Part shown: one piece after another, positions 25,040 to 33,891 of the stretch
Layout: the number at the start of each line of letters is the position of its first letter
Numbering within the stretch: position 1 is the stretch's first letter
Assembly (NCBI GenBank): GCA_014801875.1
Contig: JAAVDJ010000005.1
Coordinates: 1 to 64,000, forward strand
Reading direction: 5' to 3'
Origin: Bacteroides sp.
Lineage (GTDB): Bacteria; Bacteroidota; Bacteroidia; Bacteroidales; Muribaculaceae
Length of the DNA stretch: 64,000 nucleotides
Notes under the pieces: model-generated
Told to the model about the DNA's origin: nothing
Databases searched by the model: none
Seen by the model: the letters and a program-made list of their open reading frames with translations, nothing else
Program-made: the position numbers and the translations under genes

Positions 25040-26110
25040 ATGAAAAAACACAATTTTTATGCTGGCCCGAGCATCATGAGCCAGTTCACTATCGAAGAAA
25101 CTGCCAAGGCAGTTCATGATTTTGCGGGAATGGGTCTTTCTATTTTGGAAATCTCCCATCGCAGTAAACAGTTCCAGGCTGTCATGGACGAAGCTGTGGC
25201 GCTCTTCAAAGAACTCCTTGAGATTCCCGAAGGATACAGTGTACTGTTCCTTGGAGGTGGTGCAAGTCTGCAGTTCGCTATGGTTCCGATGAATATGCTT
25301 GCGACTAAGGCTGCTTACCTTGACACAGGTGTCTGGGCAAGCAAAGCCATCAAGGAAGCTAAACTCTTCGGTGACGTTGATGTCGTGGCATCTTCCAAAG
25401 ACCGCAACTACAACTATATTCCGAAAGATTACGTGGTTCCAACAGACGTGAACTACTTCCACTATACATCCAACAACACTATCTACGGAACAGAAATCCG
25501 TAAAGATCCGGATGTGCCTGTAAGAATGATTGCAGATATGAGTTCTGATATTTTTAGCCGTCCTGTTGACATTTCTAAGTATGACCTTATCTATGGCGGT
25601 GCTCAGAAGAATCTTGCTCCTTCAGGTGTGACATTTGTTATCGTCAAAGACGATGCGCTCGGCCATGTTGATCGTGTTATCCCGACAATGCTTGATTATC
25701 GCACTCATGTTAAGAAGGGGTCAATGTTCAATACACCCCCGGTGCTTCCTATTTTCTCTGCTCTCCAGACTCTCAAATATTATAAGGAACTTGGTGGCAT
25801 TCGTGCTATCGAGAAAATGGATATCGCTAAGGCAGATTGTCTATATGATGCCATCGATGGCAGCAAAATGTTTGTGGCAACTGTGCCTAACCACGAAGAT
25901 CGTTCTATCATGAACGTTTGCTTTGTGATGAAACCGGAGTATAAGGAGCTTGAAAAAGACTTTATTGATTTCGCTACCGAAAGAGGTATGGTAGGCATTA
26001 AGGGTCATAGAGATGTTGGTGGATTCCGTGCATCCCTTTACAACGCGCTCCCGATGGAGAGCGTTAAGGCTCTTGTAGAAACTATGAAAGAGTTTGAGGC
26101 TAAGCATTGA
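25040..26110 (+). CDS. serC: Phosphoserine aminotransferase
   Basis: This 356-residue PLP aminotransferase converts 3-phosphohydroxypyruvate and glutamate to phosphoserine, the second step of serine synthesis, and probably also acts in pyridoxal phosphate synthesis. The N-terminal [19 protein letters not shown], and [11 protein letters not shown] with the PLP Lys190 are diagnostic. The codon use is richer in GC and in preferred codons than its neighbours, suggesting high expression. It has a consensus promoter and lies 42 bp before serA. Confidence 0.97.
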   Translation: MKKHNFYAGPSIMSQFTIEETAKAVHDFAGMGLSILEISHRSKQFQAVMDEAVALFKELLEIPEGYSVLFLGGGASLQFAMVPMNMLATKAAYLDTGVWASKAIKEAKLFGDVDVVASSKDRNYNYIPKDYVVPTDVNYFHYTSNNTIYGTEIRKDPDVPVRMIADMSSDIFSRPVDISKYDLIYGGAQKNLAPSGVTFVIVKDDALGHVDRVIPTMLDYRTHVKKGSMFNTPPVLPIFSALQTLKYYKELGGIRAIEKMDIAKADCLYDAIDGSKMFVATVPNHEDRSIMNVCFVMKPEYKELEKDFIDFATERGMVGIKGHRDVGGFRASLYNALPMESVKALVETMKEFEAKH

Positions 26111-26152
26111 GATTTATAATGTGTCCTTTATAGGATACAAAAAGAAGAAATT

Positions 26153-27070
26153 ATGAAAATTCTTGTTTTTACAGAAAAACCTTTTGCTCCTGCTGCTGTA
26201 AAGGCCATTGAAAATGTTGTCAATGCTTCTGGTAATGACATGGAGCTGGTTGAGCGAGGCACTCGCGCTGATCTTCTTGAGGCAGTAAAGAATGCGAACG
26301 GTCTCATTGTGAGAAGTGATGTGATTGACGCTGAAGTTATGGATGCTGCCAAAGATTTGAAAGTGATTGTAAGAGCCGGAGCCGGCTACGACAATATCGA
26401 TCTGAAAGCTGCTACAGAACGCGGTATCTGTGTGATGAATACACCGGGGCAAAATTCAAATGCAGTAGCGGAGCTCGTTTTCGGCATGATTGTTATGATG
26501 TGCAGAAATCAGTATAACGGCACATCCGGTTCTGAATTAAAGGGAAAATCTCTTGGCATTTATGCATTCGGTCAGGTTGGTAGAAATGTGGCTCGTATTG
26601 CCAAAGGTTTTGGTATGAAAATTGAGGCATTGGATGTTTTTGTCCCTGATGAGGTTATGGAGGCAGAAGGTGTTTCACCTGTTCATGATGTTAACGCTCT
26701 TTTCTCTCAGAATGATTTCGTGTCACTTCACATTCCGGCTACTCCGGAGACGAAAAACTCTATCGGTTATGATCTCGTAATGAAAATGCCGAAAAACGGA
26801 GTTCTTGTGAATACCGCCCGTAAAGAGGTTATTGATGAGGAAGGTTTGAAGAAGGCACTTGAGGAGCGTCCTGATCTCCGTTACGTAAGCGATATCAAAC
26901 CGGCTTCCGCAGAAGAGTATGAAAAGCTTTTCGGACCGAGAGTTTTCTTTACTCCTAAGAAGATGGGTGCACAGACAGCTGAAGCAAATTTCAATGCAGG
27001 AGTTGCTGCTGCTGAGCAGGCTATCGCTTTCCTCAAAGACGGTTGGAACAAATATCAGGTAAATAAATAA
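26153..27070 (+). CDS. serA: D-3-phosphoglycerate dehydrogenase, short type
   Basis: This 305-residue NAD-dependent dehydrogenase oxidises 3-phosphoglycerate, the first step of serine synthesis. It has the D-isomer 2-hydroxyacid dehydrogenase fold, but no C-terminal ACT or intervening domain, so serine feedback through ACT is not expected. The nucleotide loop reads IYAFGQVGRNVA. The catalytic Arg is present (RAGAGYDNID), but the usual active-site His (PHIGA) is replaced by lysine (TPKKMGAQT, Lys269/270). This is the type III form described for Entamoeba histolytica and Bacteroides relatives, where Lys stands in for His. It is cotranscribed with serC. Confidence 0.93.
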   Translation: MKILVFTEKPFAPAAVKAIENVVNASGNDMELVERGTRADLLEAVKNANGLIVRSDVIDAEVMDAAKDLKVIVRAGAGYDNIDLKAATERGICVMNTPGQNSNAVAELVFGMIVMMCRNQYNGTSGSELKGKSLGIYAFGQVGRNVARIAKGFGMKIEALDVFVPDEVMEAEGVSPVHDVNALFSQNDFVSLHIPATPETKNSIGYDLVMKMPKNGVLVNTARKEVIDEEGLKKALEERPDLRYVSDIKPASAEEYEKLFGPRVFFTPKKMGAQTAEANFNAGVAAAEQAIAFLKDGWNKYQVNK

Positions 27071-27092
27071 TTTGATCTCTATTTTAATTTTA

Positions 27093-27128
27093 TCCCGGCA
27101 TATCTTTTTTGGTATGCCGGGTATATTT
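27093..27128 (+). terminator. Terminator of serC-serA
   Basis: CCCGGCATA (27094-27102) pairs with TATGCCGGG (27113-27121) around a T-rich loop and is followed by TATATTTT. It lies between serA and the antiporter gene, and the antiporter ATG begins 5 bases after it. Confidence 0.8.
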
Positions 27129-27132
27129 TAAT

Positions 27133-28440
27133 ATGACGCAGACTCATACATCTCTCTCCGTTGGCAAAGGATTGCTTGCAATCTCCCCTATCATTGTCTT
27201 TTTGGTTCTCTATCTTGTTACATCATTGATTATTGGAGATTTTTACAAGATGCCCATCAGTATTGCAATGTTTTTGGCGATGGTGTGGGCTCTTACCTTC
27301 CTCCAAGGACGTTCTTTGACAGATAGGTTAAATGTTCTGACAAGGGGGGCTTCTGAACCGAATGTCATATTCATGATATGGATTTTTATCCTTGCAGGAA
27401 TCTTTGCCGCTGTAGCTCGTTATATCGGTGCTGTTGAGGCTACAGTTAATCTGGCGATTGCATCTTTACATCCTTCTTTGATAGTGCCGGGATTATTTCT
27501 CATCACATGTTTTATTTCAATGGCAATCGGAACATCCGTTGGTACTGTCGTTGCTTTGACTCCTATTGCTGTAGAGATGGCAGCTGATACTGGAGGTTCT
27601 GTTCCTTATTTTGTCGCTATTGTGCTTGGAGGAGCTTTCTTTGGTGATAATTTGTCATTTATTTCAGACACGACTATTGCCGCTACTCGCACGCAAGGTT
27701 GCAATATGAAAGATAAATTTATGGCTAACCTTCGTATAGTTCTTCCGGCGGCTCTACTTTCTCTTATTGTATATTGTCTTAATGCCCCTGAGATTAGTAT
27801 CGAGGTTGAGAATGTTGAAAATAAAGAAATTTGGCTTATGGTTCCCTACCTTATCGTAATTGTCTCAGCAATTGCAGGTGTAAATGTTGTCCTCGTGCTC
27901 ATACTCGGTATTTTTTCTGCTTGTTTAGTGGGAATCTGTTATGGAAATGATTTTCTGCAACTCGCATTTATAAGTGGAGAGGGTGTGGACTCCGTGGGAG
28001 GGCTTATTATAATAACCTTAATGGCGGCCGGCCTTCTTGCTATTATAAAAGAGGCGGGTGGTATAGACTTTATTTTAGCAGTTTTGAGCAAGAACCTAAA
28101 TTCTTCCAAAGGAGGTCAATTAGTTATTTCATTAATTACAGGACTTGTAAATCTCTGCACAGCAAACAATACTGTAGCAATCCTGACAGTTGGTTCAGTA
28201 GCCAAAGATATTTCTTCAAGATTTGCTATCAGTCCCAAAAGAAGTGCCTCATTGCTTGATACTTCATCTTGTATCGTACAGGCTCTCATTCCTTACGGTG
28301 CCCAAAGTTTGATGGCAGCATCTCTTTCTTCATTATCTCCTGTGGAGTTTTGGCCGTATTTATTCTACCCCCAGATACTTGCCGGAATACTTTTGTTAAC
28401 TATTTTGTTTAGTAAAGGGAATAAAAAAGAGCTTGATTAA
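27133..28440 (+). CDS. NhaC-family Na+/H+ antiporter-like transporter
   Basis: The 435-residue membrane protein has about 11 hydrophobic helices. Family features include MAIGTSVGTVVALTPIA, the charged GAFFGDNLSFISDTTIAATRT type segment with conserved Asp residues in a helix, and VNLCTANNTVAILTVG. This pattern belongs to the NhaC/ion transporter superfamily, which exchanges Na+ (or substrate) for H+. The exact ion or substrate is not certain, as some relatives move organic acids. I chose the ATG at 27133 because the frame upstream lies within the serA terminator. It may be expressed by readthrough from serCA. Confidence 0.82.
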   Translation: MTQTHTSLSVGKGLLAISPIIVFLVLYLVTSLIIGDFYKMPISIAMFLAMVWALTFLQGRSLTDRLNVLTRGASEPNVIFMIWIFILAGIFAAVARYIGAVEATVNLAIASLHPSLIVPGLFLITCFISMAIGTSVGTVVALTPIAVEMAADTGGSVPYFVAIVLGGAFFGDNLSFISDTTIAATRTQGCNMKDKFMANLRIVLPAALLSLIVYCLNAPEISIEVENVENKEIWLMVPYLIVIVSAIAGVNVVLVLILGIFSACLVGICYGNDFLQLAFISGEGVDSVGGLIIITLMAAGLLAIIKEAGGIDFILAVLSKNLNSSKGGQLVISLITGLVNLCTANNTVAILTVGSVAKDISSRFAISPKRSASLLDTSSCIVQALIPYGAQSLMAASLSSLSPVEFWPYLFYPQILAGILLLTILFSKGNKKELD

Positions 28441-28453
28441 TCAAGCTCTTTTT
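28424..28453. terminator. Bidirectional terminator, antiporter and lipoprotein genes
   Basis: A 13-bp perfect stem (AAAAAGAGCTTGA with its complement) has a TTAA loop. It includes the antiporter's final codons and stop, and serves the convergent lipoprotein gene that ends at 28457. Confidence 0.85.
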
Positions 28454-28456
28454 AAA

Positions 28457-28924
28457 TTATGATTGTTTAGTTGAGACCGTCAGAGATACTGTTCCTAACT
28501 CAGTTGCTCCTTCAGGCAAATCTTCTTCGGATTCAACAACATTCAAAGGGAAGACAGTCTGAATATTTGTCAAAGTCTTATCTACTTGTAAGACCACTCC
28601 CGTCAGACCTAAACTGTGTTTCCCAATTCTGAACCCTTCAGTGCTGAATGAGGTAGTGAAGATATTCTCAGGATTAATCGGAAGCGGATGACCATCAACA
28701 AAGTATTCAACCCTCTGGATTGTAGCGTTCTGGTCTGTCAATGAGATCACTTCAAGTTTATCTACGGATACAGTTGCGCCTGCCACTGTGTATAACTCGT
28801 CTCCTACAGCACTGACTCCGCTCAGTTCAATTGTGATGTCCACTTCTGCAAGGTCATTATCATCATTACATCCTGTTAGCGCCAACAGAGGAACAAAAAG
28901 CAGAAATAATAAAAATTTTTTCAT
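28457..28924 (-). CDS. Small lipoprotein of unknown function
   Basis: This 155-residue protein has a clear lipoprotein signal peptide, MKKFLLFLLFVPLLALTGC, with Cys19 as the lipidated residue, followed by an acidic NDDNDLAEVD stretch like the surface-export signal common in Bacteroidota lipoproteins. The rest is beta-rich (VEYFVDGHPL, GKHSLGLTGVVLQ), suggesting an Ig-like fold. No family is recognised with confidence. It is monocistronic by its surroundings. Confidence 0.75.
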   Translation of the reverse strand: MKKFLLFLLFVPLLALTGCNDDNDLAEVDITIELSGVSAVGDELYTVAGATVSVDKLEVISLTDQNATIQRVEYFVDGHPLPINPENIFTTSFSTEGFRIGKHSLGLTGVVLQVDKTLTNIQTVFPLNVVESEEDLPEGATELGTVSLTVSTKQS

Positions 28925-29024
28925 TTCAATTACAAATAATTAATTTTACGGGTGAATCTCCTGCAAGAGATTATTTTCTTCTGTTATTATAACACCTCTT
29001 GGAGAAGATGGTTTTTTTAACTAA

Positions 29025-29058
29025 TAAAAAAGAAGCGATGAAATGTCCATCGCTTCTT
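29025..29058 (-). terminator. Terminator of the DUF1015 gene
   Basis: AAGAAGCGATG (29030-29040) pairs with CATCGCTTCTT (29048-29058) around seven bases and is followed, on the minus strand, by a T-run. It lies 22 bases past the stop. Confidence 0.85.
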
Positions 29059-29079
29059 CTTAGATTACTTTTATGTGTT

Positions 29080-30324
29080 TCAATCGAGTTTGTGTATAAC
29101 TAAGCCTGAACGTAGCTTTGGTTCAAACCAAGTTGTTTTAGGCGGCATTATATTTCCGCTGTCTGCGATATTCATAAGTTGATCCATAGTGACAGGATAC
29201 AGCGCTAATGCCATTTTCATTTCACCACTGTCAACCCTTCTTTTGAGTTCTCCTAAACCTCTGATACCGCCGACAAAATCAATTCTCTTGTCGCTGCGGA
29301 GGTCAGTAATTCCAAGAATATCACGGAGAATCAAGTCTGAGGAAACTGTTACATCAAGCACCCCTATTGGATCGTCATCATTAAAGGTGCCAGGTTTAGC
29401 GGTAAGTGAATACCACTTCCCTCCAAGATATAGAGAAAAATTGTGTAGACCGCTGGGAGAATATATTTCCTCCCCCTTGTCCTCTACTATAAAGTTATTG
29501 GAAAGAGCCTGAAGGAATTCATCTTCTGAAAGACCGTTCAAATCCTTGACAACTCTATTGTAGTCAATGATGTTCAAGTGTGAAGCCGGGAACGCAACTG
29601 CAAGGAAATAGTTATACTCTTCATCTCCCTTATGGTCAGGATTGTTTTGGGCTTTCTCGGCACCGACAAGAGCAGCAGCTGCTGAACGGTGGTGACCATC
29701 GGCTATATAGAGATTGGGGATTGCGTCAAAGAGCTCGGTGATGCGGTTGATGGTTGCCTCATCTTCAATCACCCATAAAGTGTGTCCAAAACCATCCGGA
29801 GCTATGAAATCATATTCTGCCGGTTTGGAAGTCTCTTCGCGAATGATTTTCTCAAGCTCTTCGTTATCGGGGAATGCAAAGAAAACCGGTTCGATATTTG
29901 CGTTGTTGACACGGACGTGTTTCATTCTATCTTCTTCCTTGTCGCGTCTTGTCAACTCATGTTTTTTGATTCTTCCTTCCATATAGTCGTTTACCCAAGC
30001 TCCCACAACGAAACCATATTGAGTACGACCATTCATGGTCTGCGCATAGATATAATACTTCTCTTTATCATCCTGTACGAGCCAGCCGTTTTCCTGGAAT
30101 TTAACAAAATTCTCAACAGCTTTGTCATAAACTTTGGGATCATGTTCATCAAAGCCTATTTCAAAATCTATCTCAGGTTTGATGATATGATAGAGGGATT
30201 TCTCATTACCCTCGGCTTCTTTTCTGGCTTCCTCGCTGTTGAGCACGTCATAAGGGCGAGAAACCACTTTTTCAACAAGGTGGCGTGGAGGACGTACACC
30301 TTTAAACGGTTTGACTTTTGCCAT
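29080..30324 (-). CDS. DUF1015 family protein
   Basis: This 414-residue protein of the DUF1015 family (COG4198) starts KVKPFKGVRPP and contains VVSRPYDVLN, IKKHELTRRDKEEDR and, near residue 207, the hallmark ADGHHRSAAA. The ADGHHR loop resembles the nucleotide-binding motif of ParB/Srx-fold proteins such as the free serine kinases SerK and SbnI. That comparison is my inference from pattern. In this window it lies about 2 kb from serC-serA, on the opposite strand. There is no signal peptide, so it should be cytoplasmic. The family call is strong; the reaction is unknown. Confidence 0.88.
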   Translation of the reverse strand: MAKVKPFKGVRPPRHLVEKVVSRPYDVLNSEEARKEAEGNEKSLYHIIKPEIDFEIGFDEHDPKVYDKAVENFVKFQENGWLVQDDKEKYYIYAQTMNGRTQYGFVVGAWVNDYMEGRIKKHELTRRDKEEDRMKHVRVNNANIEPVFFAFPDNEELEKIIREETSKPAEYDFIAPDGFGHTLWVIEDEATINRITELFDAIPNLYIADGHHRSAAAALVGAEKAQNNPDHKGDEEYNYFLAVAFPASHLNIIDYNRVVKDLNGLSEDEFLQALSNNFIVEDKGEEIYSPSGLHNFSLYLGGKWYSLTAKPGTFNDDDPIGVLDVTVSSDLILRDILGITDLRSDKRIDFVGGIRGLGELKRRVDSGEMKMALALYPVTMDQLMNIADSGNIMPPKTTWFEPKLRSGLVIHKLD

Positions 30325-30366
30325 TTCGATGTGTTTTTATGGTTGTTAGATTATTTATAGCGAATA

Positions 30367-30828
30367 TCATCGCTTTTGGCTCTGGTTTGTGTCATGGAGG
30401 CAATCCTTACATATCCCGTAAATGCAGATAGAAACATAAGATGGAGAGAATCCTTGCAATTTCAGATTCCTGCTGTCTGCATCCGGGAATTCGACATCAA
30501 GCTCGGTGATCTTACCACACTGTGTGCAGATTAAGTGAGAATGGGTTTTATCTGCCACTTCATAACGAGCTTGATGTGTGTCAAAGATCAGCTTCCTGAC
30601 AATCCCTGCTTCGGATAAGAGATCTAAGGTATTGTAAATTGTCGCTTTGCTAACATGATATCCCCTTTTATCAAGCAGATTATATAGGAGGTCAGCGTCA
30701 AAGTGACCATTACATTCGAGTGAGCAATAAAGAATTTCAAACCGCTCTGGAGTTTTCCGCAAACGTTTTGATTTTAAAAATTCAGTAAATTTGTTTTTTA
30801 CTTTATTTATTTCATTATTATCACTCAT
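30367..30828 (-). CDS. Fur-family transcriptional regulator
   Basis: The protein has 153 residues from ATG 30828. A start further upstream would lie within or ahead of the predicted transcription start. The N-terminal winged helix (TPERFEILYCSL, SKATIYNTLDLLSEAGIV) is followed by a metal-binding dimerisation domain with HSHLICTQCGK and, near the end, CKDC, the paired CxxC motifs of the structural zinc site. It could be Fur, PerR or Zur; the sequence does not decide. A promoter and an overlapping inverted repeat upstream suggest autoregulation. Confidence 0.9.
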   Translation of the reverse strand: MSDNNEINKVKNKFTEFLKSKRLRKTPERFEILYCSLECNGHFDADLLYNLLDKRGYHVSKATIYNTLDLLSEAGIVRKLIFDTHQARYEVADKTHSHLICTQCGKITELDVEFPDADSRNLKLQGFSPSYVSICIYGICKDCLHDTNQSQKR

Positions 30829-30869
30829 TCTTTCCTTTCTTATCTCCTTCCTCTGTATAAGAGATGTTG

Positions 30870-30901
30870 CAAAGTTAATTAGCAACTTTGATATATCCAA
30901 A
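30870..30901 (-). promoter_or_regulatory. Promoter and putative operator of the Fur-family gene
   Basis: On the minus strand TTTG, 20 bases, TAACTTTG fit the Bacteroidota consensus. An inverted repeat, CAAAGTT (30870-30876) and AACTTTG (30884-30890) seven bases apart, covers the -7 element and much of the spacer. A regulator bound there would block the promoter, consistent with autorepression. Confidence 0.7.
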
Positions 30902-31083
30902 TAAAATGTATAAAGAAAAACAAAAACTTTTTTAACTTTAGATTATGGCTATTGTTGTTGCTTGCCGCATCCGATTGATAAAGAAAATGCTTCGTAATAT
31001 GAGCAATATGTAAATAAGTATTGTGGTATTAAATATTATATGTATCCTACCTCAGTAATTATTTAGCGCCTTTAGGGATAATA

Positions 31084-31115
31084 TTTGTACATTTTGCTAT
31101 TTTTTATTAATTTTG
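31084..31115 (+). promoter_or_regulatory. Promoter of the EamA transporter gene
   Basis: TTTG (31084-31087), 20 bases and TAATTTTG (31108-31115) match the Bacteroidota consensus. The first ATG lies 56 bases downstream of the -7 element. Confidence 0.75.
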
Positions 31116-31171
31116 CCCAAAATGAATTCTAATACATTAATGGATTCTTTTTGAATTTTAAATCTGATATT

Positions 31172-32101
31172 ATGACTCATTTAAATAATATACCTACGGG
31201 TTCTCTCAAGATGATCGCTCATTTTGGCGCGTTGCTAACTATGATAGCCTGGGGTTCTTCTTTTCTATGTACAAAAGTGCTTATGACAGAAGGCGGCTTC
31301 ACACCCGTCGAGATGTTTGTATACAGATTCGCTGTAGCATACATTCTCCTGCTTGCCCTTACGTTCAAACACATTCTGTCTAACAACTGGAAGGATGAAT
31401 TGCAATTTTTAATTTGCGGTCTCTGTGCGGGATCTTTATATTTTGTCACCGAAAACTATGCATTAAAACATACCACAGCAGGAAATGTATCTTTATTGGT
31501 GGCTATTTCTCCTGTTTTTACGGCTGTTCTTTTATCCGTTGTCTACAAGACGAGAATGAAGTCAGGAGTCATAATTGGTTCAATCATCGCCTTCATGGGG
31601 GTTGCGTGTGTGATTTTCAGTAATGGTGAGGGATTTGAGATTAGACCTGTCGGAGATATTCTTGCCTTGGTTGCTTCTCTCTCATGGGCTATTTATACTG
31701 TTGCAGTAAAAAGACTCAGTCCTATTTACAACTCCTTGTTTGTGACCAGGAAAATCTTTTTCTATGGTGTTGTAACTGCCTTTCCCCTATTGCTAATTCA
31801 AAAAGAACCTTTGCATTTTTTTGATTTGTTCAATGGAGAATACCCAAGTTATACCATAAATTTTGCTTTCCTGGTTGTCTTCTGCTCTGTCTGTGCATAT
31901 CTTATCTGGAATGAGGCAATGAAAATTCTTGGTCCGGTAACAGCAAACAATTACTTATATCTTCAGCCTATGGTAACTATGGTGGCGGCTTATTTTATTC
32001 TTGGAGAGATTATCACTCCTATGGGATACATAGGCTGTTTTCTTATCATAGGAGGTCTTATCATTTCAGATAAACTTCGCATAGGAAGAGATAAGGAATA
32101 G
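31172..32101 (+). CDS. EamA/DMT-family transporter
   Basis: This 309-residue inner-membrane protein has ten predicted helices arranged as two EamA repeats. The first runs from AWGSSFLCTKVLM and the second from ALVASLSWAIYTVAVKRL, ending with the conserved NNYLYLQPMVTMVAAYFILGE. Relatives export amino acids, metabolites or drugs; the substrate here is unknown. The ATG at 31172 is preferred over an upstream TTG. The inositol monophosphatase-like gene follows 56 bp later on the same strand. Confidence 0.88.
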   Translation: MTHLNNIPTGSLKMIAHFGALLTMIAWGSSFLCTKVLMTEGGFTPVEMFVYRFAVAYILLLALTFKHILSNNWKDELQFLICGLCAGSLYFVTENYALKHTTAGNVSLLVAISPVFTAVLLSVVYKTRMKSGVIIGSIIAFMGVACVIFSNGEGFEIRPVGDILALVASLSWAIYTVAVKRLSPIYNSLFVTRKIFFYGVVTAFPLLLIQKEPLHFFDLFNGEYPSYTINFAFLVVFCSVCAYLIWNEAMKILGPVTANNYLYLQPMVTMVAAYFILGEIITPMGYIGCFLIIGGLIISDKLRIGRDKE

Positions 32102-32157
32102 CCAACTGATTGTTTCCGGAAATTGTTAGAATATCTATAACATTTAATTTTTCAATT

Positions 32158-32982
32158 ATGGAATTATTTGAGATGTGTATTCAAAGTGTTCCGGAGTCGG
32201 AATATTCCGGAATCGTTAAGGAGGCTCTTAAAATAGCCTATGAGGCGGGAGAGATAATGTTAGAATATTTCCGCGCTAAATCTCTGGAATCAGAAGTAAA
32301 AAGTAATTCAAGCGATGTCGTGACGGAGGTGGATAGAAATGTCGAAACTTTTGTCAGAAAAGCGATAAAAGATTTACATCCTGCACATGGTATTATTTCA
32401 GAGGAGTCTCAACCGATACCCTCAAAAGGTGATTGGTGTTGGGTTGTAGATCCGTTGGACGGTACAACGAATTTTAGTCAAGGACTTCCTGTCTTTAATA
32501 TATCGATAGGAATAGAGAAAAATGGAGAGACTATGGTTGGCGTTGTCTATGCTCCATATTTAAGAGAGATGTTTTTTGCTGTCAAGGGATGTGGAGCATT
32601 TTTTAACGGTAAGCAAATACATGTAAGCCAAAAAAAGAATTTGGAGACAGCGGTGGTTGCGACCGGACTCCCTTACGATAAGAAGGATAATCCGGACAAT
32701 AATCTTAAGGAAGTTGCTTGCGTTGCTCCGGAGGTTAGAGGTTTAAGAAGGCTTGGCTCAGCAGCTTTGGATATGGCATATGTAGCCGCGGGATTTTTTG
32801 ATGCCTATTGGGAGCTTGATTTGAAACAATGGGACGTCTCGGCAGGTATGTTGCTTGTAAGAGAAGCTGGAGGAGATATTTTCCATTTGCGTAGAAACCG
32901 TAATTATTCCATTCTTGCATGTGCTCAAACTCTTGCCTCTCCTTTACTGGAGATTCTTTTGACTCCAACAATTAAATCGTAA
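32158..32982 (+). CDS. Inositol monophosphatase family protein
   Basis: This 274-residue Mg2+-dependent phosphatase has the family metal-binding motifs: SEES (Glu ligand), WVVDPLDGTTNF near residues 95-106, and WELDLKQWDVSAGMLL near the end (Asp ligand). Family members act on inositol phosphates, fructose 1,6-bisphosphate or PAP (CysQ); the specificity here is not clear. The frame extends 16 codons upstream, but the ATG at 32158 fits the usual N-terminus. It converges with the AraC-type gene only 6 bp away with no hairpin between. Confidence 0.9.
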   Translation: MELFEMCIQSVPESEYSGIVKEALKIAYEAGEIMLEYFRAKSLESEVKSNSSDVVTEVDRNVETFVRKAIKDLHPAHGIISEESQPIPSKGDWCWVVDPLDGTTNFSQGLPVFNISIGIEKNGETMVGVVYAPYLREMFFAVKGCGAFFNGKQIHVSQKKNLETAVVATGLPYDKKDNPDNNLKEVACVAPEVRGLRRLGSAALDMAYVAAGFFDAYWELDLKQWDVSAGMLLVREAGGDIFHLRRNRNYSILACAQTLASPLLEILLTPTIKS

Positions 32983-32988
32983 GATTAT

Positions 32989-33852
32989 TCAAAAATTTCG
33001 AAATTCAAGAGGTGTAAGCCCTACATGTTTTTTAAAATATTTTCCGAAGAAAGATTGAGAAGGAAAATGAAGTTCGTCGGCTATTTGTTGAATATTAAGA
33101 TTTGTGGATTTTAGAAGAACTTTTGCTTCCAAAATCACATATCTGTCAATCCATTCTACAGCTGAAAATCCCGTGCATTTTTTTAGTGTACGGGATAAAT
33201 GTTTTGAAGTGACCTTCAGTTCGCGAGCATAGAAATCAAGAAACCTTTCTTTCTTGAAGTGTTGTTGTACGAGCTCAATAAATTTATCTGACAATCGGCT
33301 CCCGGTTGTTGAAGGCTTTTGTATGGCATATTCGAAACATCGGTAGGCTGTCTCAAGAAAGAAAGAGGCAACCGCAAGAGCCATCGCCTGATAGCCGTAA
33401 GGATTTTCGTTATTACTGAAAATTTCAGCAATGTGGGAATAAAACCTATTAAAAGATTCAGCCATCCTTTTGTCTATGGAAATTACTTGTGAACGAGAAG
33501 CACTGATAAAAGGATGGCAATCTTTAAGTAGGAGATGGAGATTATTAGTGAATCTTTTCGAAATGACCATAAATGAGCACCGAAAGTCTTTGCTGAATCC
33601 TCTAATCTGCAAAATTTGATCCCTCCGGATATTGACTATACAGGGAGCCGAGATATCCAGAGGGTGTAGATCAAGTTCTGCAGATATATCTCCTTCTTTA
33701 ACAAATATCGATACATTTGCAGAAAACTTTATTGGATCAGAGATATCAGGCACCATCCCAGCGGAAAAGTCATGGGTTACCCATACATCTGCCGCCAGAA
33801 TATGTGATACTTTCTCTGAAAGATCGACGTCATAAGATAGCTTCACGTCCAT
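32989..33852 (-). CDS. AraC-family transcriptional regulator
   Basis: This 287-residue regulator has an AraC/XylS DNA-binding domain in its last 100 residues, with two helix-turn-helix units. FYARELKVTSKHLSRTLKKCTG is the first; IQQIADELHFPSQSFFGKYFKKHVGLTPLEFR carries the classic second-helix signature. The N-terminal part is a cupin-like effector domain. The ligand is unknown. It lies 39 bp downstream of a nitroreductase gene on the same strand, so the two are probably cotranscribed. Confidence 0.9.
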   Translation of the reverse strand: MDVKLSYDVDLSEKVSHILAADVWVTHDFSAGMVPDISDPIKFSANVSIFVKEGDISAELDLHPLDISAPCIVNIRRDQILQIRGFSKDFRCSFMVISKRFTNNLHLLLKDCHPFISASRSQVISIDKRMAESFNRFYSHIAEIFSNNENPYGYQAMALAVASFFLETAYRCFEYAIQKPSTTGSRLSDKFIELVQQHFKKERFLDFYARELKVTSKHLSRTLKKCTGFSAVEWIDRYVILEAKVLLKSTNLNIQQIADELHFPSQSFFGKYFKKHVGLTPLEFRNF

Positions 33853-33891
33853 CTGAAAAATTTTTAGTTAACACCTATATGCAAGCTATTT

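Noticed and set aside
25022-25462. 146-codon minus-strand frame opposite serC.
   Set aside because: It is antisense to a highly conserved gene with strong codon bias, which produces long shadow frames. The peptide has no recognisable domain.
27109-27132. Upstream TTG start for the antiporter gene.
   Set aside because: It lies inside the serA terminator hairpin; the ATG at 27133 is the sensible start.
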